DNA from: Colocasia esculenta
Taxonomy: Eukaryota; Streptophyta; Magnoliopsida; Alismatales; Araceae
Direction: 5' to 3'
NCBI GenBank assembly: GCA_014218235.1
Contig: CM024766.1
Location: forward strand, 26,199,346-26,263,345
DNA: 64,000 nucleotides
This document shows, piece after piece, positions 9,060 to 19,966 of the stretch. The position numbers and the translations under genes are program-made. The first letter of the stretch is position 1; the number at the start of each line of letters is the position of its first letter. The notes under the pieces were generated by a model. It was not told the DNA's origin. It saw nothing but the letters and a program-made list of their open reading frames with translations, and did no database searches.

Positions 9060-9720
9060 TTTGACCGGAAAACTCAAAACAAATCGATATCGTAACGATT
9101 TCTTTAGAACTCGCAACGACTCTCTAGCCGTAACGATTTCTTTAGACCTCGTAACGATTTCTTTAGAACTCGCAACGACTCTCTAGCCGTAACGATTTCT
9201 TTAGACCTCGTAACGATTTCTTTAGAACTCGCAACGACTCTCTAGCCGTAACGATTTCTTTAGACCTCGTAACGATTTCTTTAGAACTCGCAACGACTCT
9301 CTAGCCGTAACGATTTCTTTAGACCTCGTAACGATTTCTTTAGAATTCGCAACGACTCTATAGTCATAACGATTTCTTTAGACCTCGTAACGATTTCTTT
9401 AGAATTCGCAACGACTCTATAGTCATAACGATTTCTTTAGACTTCATAACGATTTCTTTAGAGTTCATAACGATTTCTTCACTGATCATAACGCCTTGCT
9501 TTGTATAACAATTTCGTATAACGATTTCCTTACAACTTGACAGTCATAACGATTTCGTGTAACGATTTCCTTACAACTCGATAGTCATAACGATTTCTTG
9601 TAACGATTTCTTCAGAACTCACAACGACCTGCTTGTTGTAACGACTTCATAAGTTATCACATCGATTTCCTTACAGTTCATAACAACTTGCTATAATTCA
9701 TAACGATTTCATAAGTCCAG
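9060..9720 (+). repeat. AACGATT tandem array in the LTR of element A
   Basis: A 59-bp unit recurs almost perfectly; the word TCTCTAGCC lies at 9121, 9180 and 9239. Each unit contains two copies of GTAACGATTTCTTTAGA and one CGCAACGACT. Past 9350 the units diverge, but the heptamer AACGATT persists. There is no coding potential worth noting. Confidence 0.85.
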
Positions 9721-10134
9721 CAAGATTCTTTTTATCGAATTTCTTGATGCATCAGTATAATGCCTTTTAATAGCGTTGAAAAGTCAAAGTCATATCTTGT
9801 CGTTGACTGCTATGCATTAAATGCTCTCTGATCGTATCTCCCATGCATGCAGACAATATCTTCCATTTCTATGCTACTCTGTCTACGTACTTTTTTAGAC
9901 GAAAGGAGCTTTGCTATATACTGCAATATCTGTTCCATCTCAACTAACAATAGACAGCAGTCCTAGCTGTCTTCTATTTATTGATGATATGCTTACAGAT
10001 ATCTGACAAGACTCATCTGGACACATTGGACACAAGATACAAAGTTCTATGACATCTCTTTGGCGTGTACACAAGGATAAAAGACTGACGATCAGAAGCT
10101 TCCTCAGTGACCAGTCTAACGTACACAAGGATAA

Positions 10135-10182
10135 GAGACAACGGACACTTCAACGTTCGAATTTGAATCAGCAGTTTAAATA
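10135..10182 (+). promoter_or_regulatory. Candidate LTR core promoter (element A)
   Basis: The 20-bp box GAGACAACGGACACTTCAAC at 10135-10154 is followed 20 bases later by a TATA-like TTTAAATA at 10175-10182. The same box precedes the TATA-like site in the LTRs of B and C. Transcription would begin about 30 bases downstream. The start site itself is inferred. Confidence 0.5.
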
Positions 10183-10489
10183 GAAGACTCAAGACGGAAA
10201 AGACAGAGTGAGTGCAACAACGCTTGATTTTAGAAGAAGAAAAAAATCCATCTCTTAGATCTTTAGAACTTTGAAGAAGAGCGAAGCCTCCACTCCAAAC
10301 TTGTTCTAAGCTCTTAGCTCTCTGTGCTCAAAAGGAATCTTCTCATTTGTAAGAGCCTGTGTGGTCCTTGGAGAGAAAAACCTTGTTAAATCTCTTTCTC
10401 TCTCGGGGGCTTAGGAGCTTCAGTGTGTAGCTGGTCAAGCTAGAGTCTGAAGCCTGTTTTCACACCCTTTTTCTTATTAGGTTGTGTTC

Positions 10490-10720
10490 CCTTCTGGACG
10501 AAGGAAGACCTGGTGTATCCAGGGTGGTTGTTGTTCCTTCTGGACGAAGGAAGACCTGGTGGTATCCAGGTGGTTGTTGTTCCCTCAGGCTGAAGGAAGA
10601 CCAGTTGAGGCTGGGTGTAAGATCCTTAAGGGGGATTGTACCCTTGTAGTAAAATCCTGAGGTATTGCTCAGGGACTGGACGTAGGTCTCTGTGGAGAGG
10701 AGTTCCGAACCAGGATAAAA
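10490..10720 (+). repeat. Hairpin repeats in the LTR of element A
   Basis: Units of CCTTC-loop-GAAGG followed by CCTGG-loop-CCAGG repeat about three times, the last as CCAG-loop-CTGG. CCTGAG (10656-10661) and CTCAGG (10668-10673) form a further stem. All lie downstream of the candidate TATA site, so they would be in the RNA leader. The equivalent regions of B, C and E keep the stems with different bases. Confidence 0.6.
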
Positions 10721-10882
10721 TCCTTGTGTCTTGTGGATGTGTTTTGTGTGATTGTTGTCTTGTTTGCTCTAACTCTAACCTTGTTATTAAGTTGTGCAAT
10801 CCTTTCAGTAAACAGGTTTTAATCAGAGATCGAAGTTTTAATAACCCATTACCCCCCCTCTGGGCTAGCTAGCTGGGCAACA

Positions 10883-12111
10883 TACTTACATATGCATCTG
10901 CACTAGTGACTTGAAATTATTTTCAAATGGATGTCAATCTGCATTTCTAAAGGTTTTCATTAGGAGGAAGTTTATGTAGAACAACCTCCAGGTTTTGATG
11001 ACACTGAATTTTCGAATCATGTTTTTAGACTACACAAAGCACTATATGGTTTAAAACAAGCCCTAGAGCATGGGTGGAAGGCTTAGCTCATTTCTATTAG
11101 ACCTGGTTTCAGTAGAGGTCAAGTAGATAGTACACTATTTATCAAGTCCAAGATCAAACATATATTACTTGTACAAATTTATGTAGATGACATAATTTTT
11201 GTTCAACTGATGAATCTCTTTGCAAGTACTTTGAAAAGCTTATGCAGGGAGAATTCGAGATGAGCATGAGGGGGAGCTAAATACTTCCTTGGATTGCAAA
11301 TCAAGCAAAGAAAAGATGGACCCACATCTGTCAAGCTAAATACCCAAGGAACTCTTAAAGAAATTTGTTCGATAATGCCAAGCCACTGTCAACACCTATG
11401 AGCACATCAACGAGGATGGACAGTGACAAGAATGGTAAGAAAGTAGATCAAAAGATCTATAGAGGTATGATAGGCTCCTTACTTTACCTAACAGCAAGTA
11501 GACCTGATATTTTATTTAGTGTATGCATGTGTGCCAGGTATCAGGCAGATCCTAGAGAATCTCATCTAATTTCAGTAAAAAGAATTTTTAGATATTTAGA
11601 TAAACTCATGATTTAGGTCTTTGGTATCCAAAGTCATGTGAAATTACTTAGTAGGATATTCTGATGCTGACTATGCTGGATGCAAGAAAGATAGAAAAAG
11701 CACCAGTGGTTGTTGTCAATTTCTTGCAGGATGTCTGATATCATGGTCCTCCAAGAAACAAAACTCAGTAGCACTGTCAACAGCTGAAGCTGAGTACGTA
11801 GCTGCTGGAAGTTGTTGTACACACTCCTATGGATCAAGCAACAACTTAAGGATTATAGGCTTCATATCAAGACAAGTCCATTGTTATGTGACAACACCAG
11901 TGCCATAAATCTCACCAAAAATCCAGTACAACACTCAAGGACTAAACACATTGAGGTTAGATATCATTTCATTCGTGATCATGTAGCTAATGGTAACATA
12001 GATATTTCATTTATTGATACAAACAATCAGTTAGCAGATATCTTCACAAAGGCCTTACCTGAAGAGAGGTTTACATCTCTTAGAAGGGAATTAGGCATGT
12101 GCAAATTGTGA
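10883..12111 (+). pseudogene. pol: RT and RNase H remnant of element B
   Basis: The reading opens with degenerate RT (FQMDV, YVEQPPGFDDTEF, LHKALYGLKQ) broken by many one-base losses. The catalytic YVDDIIF is readable near 11180-11200. The segment at 11365-11616 is open (STPMSTSTRMDSDKNG, YRGMIGSLLYLTASRPDILFS), and RNase H is open at 11812-12111, ending LADIFTKALPEERFTSLRRELGMCKL and a TGA. The left end was cut by insertion of A, so no finger domain is present in the window. Confidence 0.85.
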
Positions 12112-12478
12112 AAGATTTATCTGTTTAAAATTGAAATATTATTTTTTAGAATTTAAATTATTTTTCCTCCAAAAAATTTAAGCATAATTCCAATTATTGC
12201 TAATTCTTTTAATTTTGTCATGACGGTTCGATATTTTATAAGAGTTTATTCTTATCGAACTAGTCAGTTTTGTCGTTTTCTGCCATTATGACGTCTCTAA
12301 ATTCTAAAGTCATTCTTTTAATTTCCTTTATATCCCGAAATATGTGCGGCAATGATTCACATCTCTTCATCGACTCTCTGAAATTTCAAGCTTCCACCTC
12401 TTTCCCGCGAGAAATTTCTTGAGGGGTTCTACTCCTTTCTCCATTTTGATCATCCAGAAACTCTTCCCATCCAAAACC
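12112..12478 (+). promoter_or_regulatory. Spacer before ORF3 of element B with a splice-acceptor-like site
   Basis: This is an AT-rich spacer without shared protein signal. CATCCAG ends at 12457, exactly 21 nt before the ATG at 12479, matching A and C. Function inferred. Confidence 0.35.
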
Positions 12479-15400
12479 ATGGCCTCTTCTGGTGTCTCCG
12501 ACAGCGTCGGGGGCTATGGAGCTGCATTTCTTACCGCCGATCAGCATGAAAGATTTGCTTCAGTAAAGACCAAGCTATGCGGCCACAAAGCAGTAGATGT
12601 GGCAGACCTGCAGAAGAATGGAATGGACAGTATCGTCGCAGCTATGGGCAGATTGAAGTGGATAAAGATAGCCACCCTATCAGAAGTAAGTTATCCAGAC
12701 CTTGTGAAAGCCTTCTATGTTTGTCTGAAGACAGAGGAAGATGGAACCCTGACTTCCATGGTCAAGGGAACTCAGATTAGGGTCACACAAGCCCTATTAG
12801 CATCTCTCTTCGATGTGACTACCTCCGGACACAGTGGAGTTCATACTGTGGATATCCAGGCGAAAGGTCTAGGGATTGTTGGTCCCGAATACAGATTGAA
12901 GGATGGAAAGCTAGACATCAACCAGTTGAATGCGTTCAATCACTTATTGCATTTCATTGTGTGTCAAATAGTAGTCCCAAGGAGTGCCACCTTCTCCACT
13001 TGCACAAAGGCGGATTCCGACCTAATGTTCTAGGCTGTCCAGAACCAAGAAATCAACACTGCAGAGATCATGATTGAAAGGATGAAGTTTGCAAGTGTGC
13101 AAGTATGGGATACAAAGAGTAAGCTGAACGTTTCTCTACCTTATGATCATCTGCTCACCAAGATATTTCAACACTATTGCATCAGTGTGGTGGGAGATGT
13201 GTCTGAGAAGATGGGCCAAGCTATTCGGTCCAGAAATTTGAGAAAAAGTGGTTTTTCGATTGTCAATGGAGTTTGGACGAAGACTTCTGTGGCTGAGGGT
13301 GAAGCATCATTGGTGAAGCCCAAGAGGTCCAAGAAGCAGAAGTAGCAGCAGCAGACCACCAGCAGCAGCAGATCCAGTATCTCCAGCAGAAAGAGCAGCA
13401 GCACCATCTGTGGAAGCAGCAGTAGCACCACCAGCAGCTGAATCTAGCAGCAGGATTGAGGATATCCCTCTAGAGGATATTGAGCCTGTTGGGCATAGTT
13501 CAGAGGATCCTCTTCCCTCTTCCCGAGTAGGCTCAGTACTCAGAGATGTACTGGAATCCATCCAAAGCTCTTTGAGGGATCCAGTAGTTAGTGAAGTTCA
13601 AATTGCAGAAGCCGTGGCATCAGGCCACATTGATTCAATGTTTTGGAAGAAGCTCCCATTCAGGGGGAGCAAAGAATAGAGATTGAAGATGTGCCTATCG
13701 AAGATGTTCCAGTTCAGGGGGAGCAATCAATTGAGAAGAGGCAACAACAGTTCAGGGGGAGCAAAATGCCAATGCCCCCATTGATGATCTGTTTAGAGAA
13801 GGCATTGTGGAAAGTGCCTCAGAAGAAGAAATTGAAAATGTTGATCATGAAGAGCCCGTGGTTAGGGCAAGAGAAGACAAAGGAAAAAGTGGCTAAAGAA
13901 GTTCCTCTCCTCACCAGTAAGCCACACAGAGATCTGGGAAAAGAAGTTGAAAATCAATTGAAACCTGTTGTTGAGTGCCTGGATGAGCAAGGAAAAATTT
14001 TGTGTTCCTTGAGGTCAGATGTGGCCTCCATTTTTATTAGTCAAAGCTCATCTGCCCGTTCATTAGGGGCACTATCATCTGAACTTGAAAGCCTTCGAAA
14101 AGATTATGACAGTATGAGGACTATGCTTGTAGATTTGTCAACGTTTTTGAGGGAGCACTTACCATCTCATGCCCCTCCTTTTGGTAATGCAGGACCATCA
14201 GGGCCTGTCATTGCAGAGCAGCAGCAAGAAGAAGAGCGGCCATCAGGGCCTTTGTCTGAAAAACCTACAGGGCCACCAGGGCCAATTCCTGTTGAGGTTG
14301 AGCACGCTGAACAAGTAGTTGCTGCTGAGGAATCTGGGCCGCAGGGCCAGTAAGTTGCTTCACCTCCAGTGGAATCTGTGGCTGCAAGAGAAGAAGATCA
14401 GGCTGTAGCTCCAGAGCCCTCTGTCCTCCTACCCTTCCCACTCCAGCACCTCTTTCTCCACCCACCTCATCCACAGCTCCTCCAGCTCCTCTCACCTTCA
14501 AACGACCCACTCCAGAACCATTTCCTCACCTACACCTTTCACTTCCCAACCTCCTTCATCTCCTACTTCCTCCACCATCATTCCTCCACCCTTATCTTCT
14601 GTTGAAGTTCCTCTTGCATCTTCTTCAGCAGGAGCCTCTTCTAGTGGTCCTTCTTCAGGGCCTTCTGATCTCCCTTCCATCACCCCTGCTTCCCTCTTCC
14701 ATCCACAAACACCACCTTCTTTCATTACTATTATTCCTGAGGGTGCCCAATTAGCTCACACAGAAATCTAGGACATCAAGGATGATTTGAAGTAGCAATA
14801 CTTCGTTCAGTCCTGACTGTTGGGACCCACTCTCATAGGACAGGCTCTTCCAGCCTATTCCTAAGAAGAGGAGACTCACTTCCACCCATCCTGTCTCTTC
14901 TGAACCTTGTTATCCTCCCCTTTGGTTCTCTCTTTCCATTTCCAATAAGCAACAACCTATCTATGAGGAATTTCTTCAAAAGGTAGTGTTTGCTCACCTC
15001 TTTGGCCTTCCTTTCCAAATCTTTCGGCCCATCAATACCATTTCCCTTATGCTTTTCTTTCCAAGGATCAACAGTCAAAGTTTTTTTCCATGACTGAAGC
15101 CAAAACTGAAGAACAATGGGCTCGGAGCAACAGAGATCTGTACAATCAGTTTCGTCGTACTCAAGCCGCCAGATATCCACCAGAGAAGCTCCTCTCCCTC
15201 TCTCTGAATGGTTTCAGATTCATCATAAAAATCTTTTTGGACCCTTCATTCAGATGGAAATCAAGTTCATCCGGAAATACAAAATGTACTGCGATTACTG
15301 CTATCTTCACAACATTCCTGAGGTGCAGCTGAGCCAGTTCAGGCAAGCCATCCATGATCTAAGTTCCAGGGTTGCTCACACCGAACCCTCCGCGTTGACT

Positions 15401-16223
15401 TTGCCACTTTGGTCATTCCTGATGTGGTGTTCCTTCCCCCACTTCACTCCCTGATCATGGATTCATCTATGGGAACTCTCATGTTTGAGCGAGCTGCTCA
15501 GGTTATGGCTAGGCTCTGTGCAAGAAGGTCGTAACCTCGCTTTTCATAGATTTGTCTTCAAGCAGTATCTTCAGGGGTACCTCAAGGCAGATGTCCTTGC
15601 CCCTATTCTATCTGAATGTGAGCGTCTGTCACCTGCTGATTGGGAAAAGCTCTACACTTTGTCCGCTCAACAGCTTCAAGAGTTGAATACTTCTCAGGCT
15701 CGCTCCCATCAACCTCTTCTGACTCCCGCTGAATTTCTGGATGCAAATTCTCTTCACCTTGTCCGGGACTCCTTCCTGAAATGGGAAGAATGGTACAAGA
15801 TCTTTCTAGAATTAAAGAAGGAATTTCGACAGCATCAGATCTTCTATCCCTTTAAAATCACTCAGTTTCTTCAGTTTGCCAGTTTTGGTTGCTTCATCTG
15901 CTACAAGGTAGCTCTCGGCAACAAAATACTGGGATTTCATATCAGATCAGAGATAGCTTCACATCAAGAGGATGACTCCCACCATGGGACCCTCCTATTG
16001 TATTGAGCTTGGAGCATTTCAAGCCTATTTTGAAGAGCAGGAACGCCAAGCGCTACCTATCATTAGGCGCTTTGCATCTCTCTTGTCTCCTGCCTTCTAT
16101 CTCTTGAACCCTCCAATGCTCCATAAATCTCTTTGTTTATCTCTTTCTTTGCTCTTTTCTCTCTTTCTTTGTCTCAAGCTCTTGTATCTTTTTGCTTACA
16201 TGACAAAAAGGGGAGAAATATAG
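12479..16223 (+). pseudogene. ORF3 of element B, broken
   Basis: ATG 12479 (ACCATGG) opens the conserved N-terminal domain (GGYGAAFLTADQHERFASVKTK and so on). Codon 185 or so is a TAG (13031-13033) where A and C have the Trp of FWAIQN, and the domain resumes at 13070-13345. A second TAG at 13343-13345 falls in a run of CAG codons. PxQGEQ-type repeats follow, with coding-strand CAGGGGGAGCA at 13661, 13715 and 13753. Then come a coiled-coil-like segment (about 13900-14170), a Pro/Ser-rich part, and the C-terminal domain in pieces (15116-15454, 15485-16006, 15972-16223) with ILSECERLSPADWEKLY matching A and C. The natural stop is uncertain. Not functional as sequenced. Confidence 0.65.
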
Positions 16224-16314
16224 CATTTTTGAAATATTTCCCTTATATTCTTTTCGCAGGAATGCTTAGACTTATTTCAAATCATCTTTGCTATTGTTAA
16301 GTTTTGTCATCACC

Positions 16315-16325
16315 AAAAAGGGGGA
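16315..16325 (+). promoter_or_regulatory. Polypurine tract of element B
   Basis: AAAAAGGGGGA sits just before the LTR start. It is two bases shorter than in A, C and E, a likely decay or assembly loss. A second AAAAAGGGGAGA lies near 16206. Confidence 0.75.
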
Positions 16326-16539
16326 TTGATGATCAGTTTATCTCCATGTAATTTAAAATTAATTACATATCTATTTTGGTGATTAACAAAACAATGATAA
16401 ATGTTTAATCTAACAATTTATTATGAGATTTTAATACAGGAAATAAACCAAGGGTAAACAAGCAAATCAACCATGATGTAAGTATTCATCACTCTACAAC
16501 AATGTAAGTTTGAAGCATTATATCTGTCTAAGTTCATAA

Positions 16540-17345
16540 CGATTTCTATGAAGATATAACGATTTCCTTACATCCATAAAGATTTCATATTCGATAAGTG
16601 ATCGCAACGATTTGCCCTCACAACGATTCGATAAGTGATCGCAACGATTTGCCTCGCAACGATTCGATAAGTGATCGCAACGATTTGCCCTCACAACGAT
16701 TCGATAAGTGATCGCAACGATTTGCCCTCACAATGATTCGATAAGTGATCGCAACGATTTGCCCTCACAATGATTCGTAAGTGATCGCAACGATTTACCC
16801 TCGCAACGATTCGATAAGTGATCGCAACGATTTTTCCTCACAACGATTCGATAAGTGATCGCAACGATTTGCCCTCAAATGATTCGATAAGTGATCATAA
16901 CGATTTGCTCTCGTACGATTCTTTAGTCATCGCATCGATTTGCTTATAACGTCATAACGATTTGTACATCGATTTGCTTATAACGTCATAACGATTTGTA
17001 CATCGATTTGCTTATAACGTCATAACGATTTGTACATCGATTTTCTTATAACGTCATAACGATTTGTACATCGATTTGCTTATAACATCACAACGATTTG
17101 TACATCGATTTGCTTATAACGTCATAACGATTTGTACATCGATTTGCTTATAACATCACAACGATTTGTACATCGATTTGCTTATAACGTCATAATGATT
17201 TGTACATCGATTTACTTATACATCACACGATTTGTACATCGATTTGCTTATAACGTCATAACAATCTGTAATCGATTTGTTTATGACTCTATAACGATTT
17301 GATTATAACAACTTGTTGATAATGATTTGCTTATAGAATCATAAC
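16540..17345 (+). repeat. Two AACGATT/ATCGATTT tandem arrays in the LTR of element B
   Basis: The first array (about 16600-16900) has a unit of about 37 bp reading GATCGCAACGATTTGCCC then TCACAACGATTCGATAAGT. The second (about 16930-17280) has a unit of about 34 bp reading CATAACGATTTGTACATCG then ATTTGCTTATAACGT. The units differ from those of A and C, but the AACGATT core is the same. Confidence 0.85.
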
Positions 17346-17773
17346 GAATCACTTAAGCCAAATATAACGACTTGATATTTGACTCACTTTTGACTGCGTT
17401 GAAAAGTCAAAGCTTTCCGCACATATTTCTAACATCTGTGCATTTATTACTCTGAACGTATCTCTGTATATATGCAGACGATATCTTCTATTCTCGTGCT
17501 TATTCTGAAAACATCTTTTTGGAAGAACAGAATGAAATTTCTACTTCTGTATAAAATCAATCTAACGTTGACTGACAACAAGAGACAGCTTAGCTGTCTA
17601 TTGTTTAGCATTTAATGTATGCAGGTTTCTGACAACATTAGTCATACAACGTTGGACAAAATAGAAGCCAAAGGATACTATAGAGATCCTATCTCTTTGC
17701 GTGCACAAATGGAAAAAGACTGCTGACTGGAAGCTTCTACAGTACCATGCAGTCTAACGTACACTTATGCATA

Positions 17774-17821
17774 GAGACAACGGACACTCCAACATTCGAA
17801 TTTCAAATGTTGATATATATA
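17774..17821 (+). promoter_or_regulatory. Candidate LTR core promoter (element B)
   Basis: The box GAGACAACGGACACTCCAAC at 17774-17793 differs by one base from A and C. TATATATA follows at 17814-17821, 20 bases later, the same spacing as in A. Confidence 0.55.
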
Positions 17822-18079
17822 GAAGAATGAAGTTCGACAATGAAGATAGTTAGAAAATAATAACCTATAACGCCTTCAACTTTCTGCAAGCCATTCTTAG
17901 AGCCAAGCACAAACTCTCATTAGTTTTAGCTCTTGCTCTCGGTGCTAAGTTCACATCTGTGTGAGAGCCTTTCGGTCCGAGAAGAGTCCTTGATTGTAGA
18001 TCTTTTCTTCTTCTCAGTCCTTGCTTCAGATCAAGCAGTGTTCTATAAGCTTGATCTAGGGGCATCATCTCTTTGATCA

Positions 18080-18330
18080 CTATTTCTTGAGTTGTTCCCT
18101 TCTGTTGTGAAGGAAGACCTGGTGGGATCTAGGGTGTGTCTTTCCCTTCGTGTTGAAGGAGGACCTGGTGTGGTATCTAGGGGTTGTAATTCCCTTCGGG
18201 TTGAAGGAAGACCAGCTGCGCCTGGGTGTAAGGGTCCTTAAGGGGGACTGTACCCTTGGTAGTGAATCCTGAGATTTTGCTCAGGGACTAGATGTAGGAC
18301 TCCTAAGGAGAGGAGATCCGAACCAGGATA
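18080..18330 (+). repeat. Hairpin repeats in the LTR of element B
   Basis: Three CCTTC-loop-GAAGG units with different loops (TGTTGT, GTGTT, GGGTT) recur, each followed by a CCTGG stem partner. CCTGAG (18268-18273) pairs with CTCAGG (18280-18285). Confidence 0.55.
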
Positions 18331-18589
18331 ATGATGATCAGGTCTGTCCCCTGTAATTTATTCAATGACATATGTATTTTGGTGATTAACAAAACTAAAC
18401 TAGATTTTATCAATAATATCTAATGAACATTTCATAAGTCTAAGTACAGGAAAAATACTAAGGTCAATAAGCTAATAAAGGTATGCATTCTTTCTCTGAG
18501 CTTTAATCTTTTCACATGATATTTCTCTAAGTCCATATCGATTTCTGTGTGAAGATCATAACGATTTCCTATATAGACTGAAAATTCAT

Positions 18590-19240
18590 GTTGTTTCAAA
18601 CAAGTCGATGCTGTAACGATTGTATAAGTTATCGCAACGATTTCTTTAGAAAGCGTAACGACTTGCCTGTCATAACGATTCTATAAGTTATCACAACGAT
18701 TTCTTTAGAGCTCGTAACGACTTGCCTGTCGCAACGATTCTATATAAGTCATCGTAACGATTTCTTTAGAGCTCGTAACGACTTGCCTGCCGTAATGATT
18801 CTATAAGTCATCGTAACGATTTCTTTAGAGCTCGTACGACTTGCCTGTCGCAACGATTCTATAAGTGATCGTAACGATTTCTTTAGAGCTCGTAACGACT
18901 TCCTATCGCAACGATTCTATAAGTCATCGTAATGATTTCTTTAGAGCTCGTAACGACTTGCCTGTCGCAACGATTCTATAACTCACAGTAACTATTTCTT
19001 TAGAGTTCGCAACGACTTGGTCGCCGTAACGATTTCGTAAGTTCCATAACGATTTCTTCAGTGAACACAACGATTTGCTTTGTATAACGATTTGATAAGT
19101 GTTTCACAACGATTTCTTCAGTGAACACAACGATTTGCTTTGTATAACGATTTGATAAGTGTTTCACAATGATTTCTTCAGTGAACACAACGATTTGCTT
19201 TGTATAACGATTTGATAAGTGTTTCACAATGATTTCATAT
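18590..19240 (+). repeat. AACGATT arrays in the 5' LTR of element C
   Basis: A unit of about 59 bp (GTCGCAACGATTCTATAAGT, then CATCGTAACGATTTC and CTCGTAACGACTTGCCT) is repeated about six times. A second unit of 60 bp (GTATAACGATTTGATAAGTG plus CACAACGATTTCTTCAGTG) is repeated about three times at 19078-19240. The 3' LTR has the same two arrays with slightly different copy counts. Confidence 0.85.
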
Positions 19241-19656
19241 CTTATATATAGACTTGATATCTTATTCTTCTTAAAGGCGTTGACTAGTCAAAGTCACGTA
19301 GATATCTCTATGACGCTTCTGCATTTATGAGATCTGAACATATCTCTGCATGCATGCAGACGATATCATTCATTATCGTGCTTACTCTGATTACGTCTTT
19401 TAGACTTAGCTATTTGGCATTACTATTTTCATGTCTATTGCTACTAACGTTGACTGACATCAGAGACAGCTTAGCTGTCTGCTATTTGAGATTAACATTT
19501 GTGCAGACCTCTGATCCTGCTCCACGTTGCAACGTTAAACAACCAAAGGATATCTCTGAAGATCTCATCTCTTGCGTGCTCAAGTGATCAAAAGACTGTG
19601 ACTGGAAGCTTCCAAGACTCCATGTGTCATTCAGTCTAACGGCTACTCAAGAGAGA

Positions 19657-19699
19657 GAGACAACGGACACTTCAACGTCTATATTTCAAAAGAAGAATA
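19657..19699 (+). promoter_or_regulatory. Candidate LTR core promoter (element C, 5' LTR)
   Basis: The box GAGACAACGGACACTTCAAC at 19657-19676 is identical to A, and AATAAATAC about 20 bases later is the TATA-like site. Confidence 0.5.
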
Positions 19700-19966
19700 A
19701 ATACAAGAGAACCGAAGAAAAGAAGAATCAAGTATTCAAGCATTAAAAAAGTCTTCGGCAAGAAGTCCAAAGCCTAGAACTTCATTCCTCTTGGCTGTAG
19801 CTCTTTGCTCTCCACTTTTTAGTAAAAATCTTGAGAGAGCTTGTGTAGTTCTGAGAGTGCGCTTAGCTTTGATTTCTTCCTCTCAGTTCTAGTTGCTTCA
19901 GATCCTTGCTTGTCAAAAGCTTGATCTAGGGGCTTGAATTTCATTCAATTCTCTTTAAGGAGTTTT

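Larger units (their letters stand above)
1..10882 (+). mobile_element. Element A: Sirevirus-type Ty1/copia LTR retrotransposon, 5' end outside the window
   Basis: The order gag, protease, integrase, reverse transcriptase, RNase H is diagnostic of Ty1/copia (integrase before RT). A large extra ORF between RNase H and the 3' LTR and a 2-kb LTR point to the Sirevirus lineage. The window opens inside gag, a few dozen codons after the expected start, so the 5' LTR and primer site are not visible. The 3' LTR ends at 10882, and the next bases (TACTT...) are reverse transcriptase sequence of a related element, B. A is therefore inserted in B's RT gene, and TACTT at 10883-10887 is the expected right-hand target duplication. 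The left copy cannot be checked. Confidence 0.9.
8858..10882 (+). repeat. 3' LTR of element A
   Basis: It starts TGATGACC right after the polypurine tract and ends GGGCAACA; RT coding sequence of B resumes at once. The length is 2,025 bp. Inside, in order: a repeat array (9060-9720), a promoter box and TATA-like site (10135-10182), a transcribed part with repeated small hairpins (about 10490-10720), and a C7 tract near 10850 about 30 bases before the end. C and E share the last feature. Confidence 0.85.
10883..18331 (+). mobile_element. Element B: older Sirevirus-type copia, right part only
   Basis: B resumes at the right edge of A in the middle of RT and runs through RNase H, ORF3, polypurine tract and most of its 3' LTR. 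At 18332 a new LTR begins in mid-sequence (GGATAA/TGATGATC), so C is inserted in B's LTR. GATAA at 18327-18331 is the expected left target duplication of C. B has more indels than A or C, consistent with being the oldest layer. Its gag and 5' LTR would lie left of the window. Confidence 0.8.
16327..18331 (+). repeat. 3' LTR of element B, interrupted at its right end
   Basis: It starts TGATGATCAG after the polypurine tract and has the same order of parts as in A: array, promoter box, TATA, hairpins. It stops at 18331 where C's LTR begins. The last 165 bases or so expected from C's LTR are missing, and they are not found right of C either, because C's own right end is lost at 43013. Confidence 0.8.

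Noticed and set aside
9060..9720. CRISPR-like regular repeat array (also at 16600, 18600, 41450 and 47350)
   Set aside because: The repeats lie in plant LTRs, the 'spacers' are themselves repeated, and no cas gene is present; they are tandem arrays.
14265..14725. - strand Gly/Glu-rich frames opposite ORF3 of B
   Set aside because: Antisense of the Pro/Ser-rich ORF3 middle; composition artefact.
19000..19227. 75-codon frame with a perfect internal peptide repeat, - strand
   Set aside because: It is the antisense reading of the 60-bp DNA array in C's LTR.
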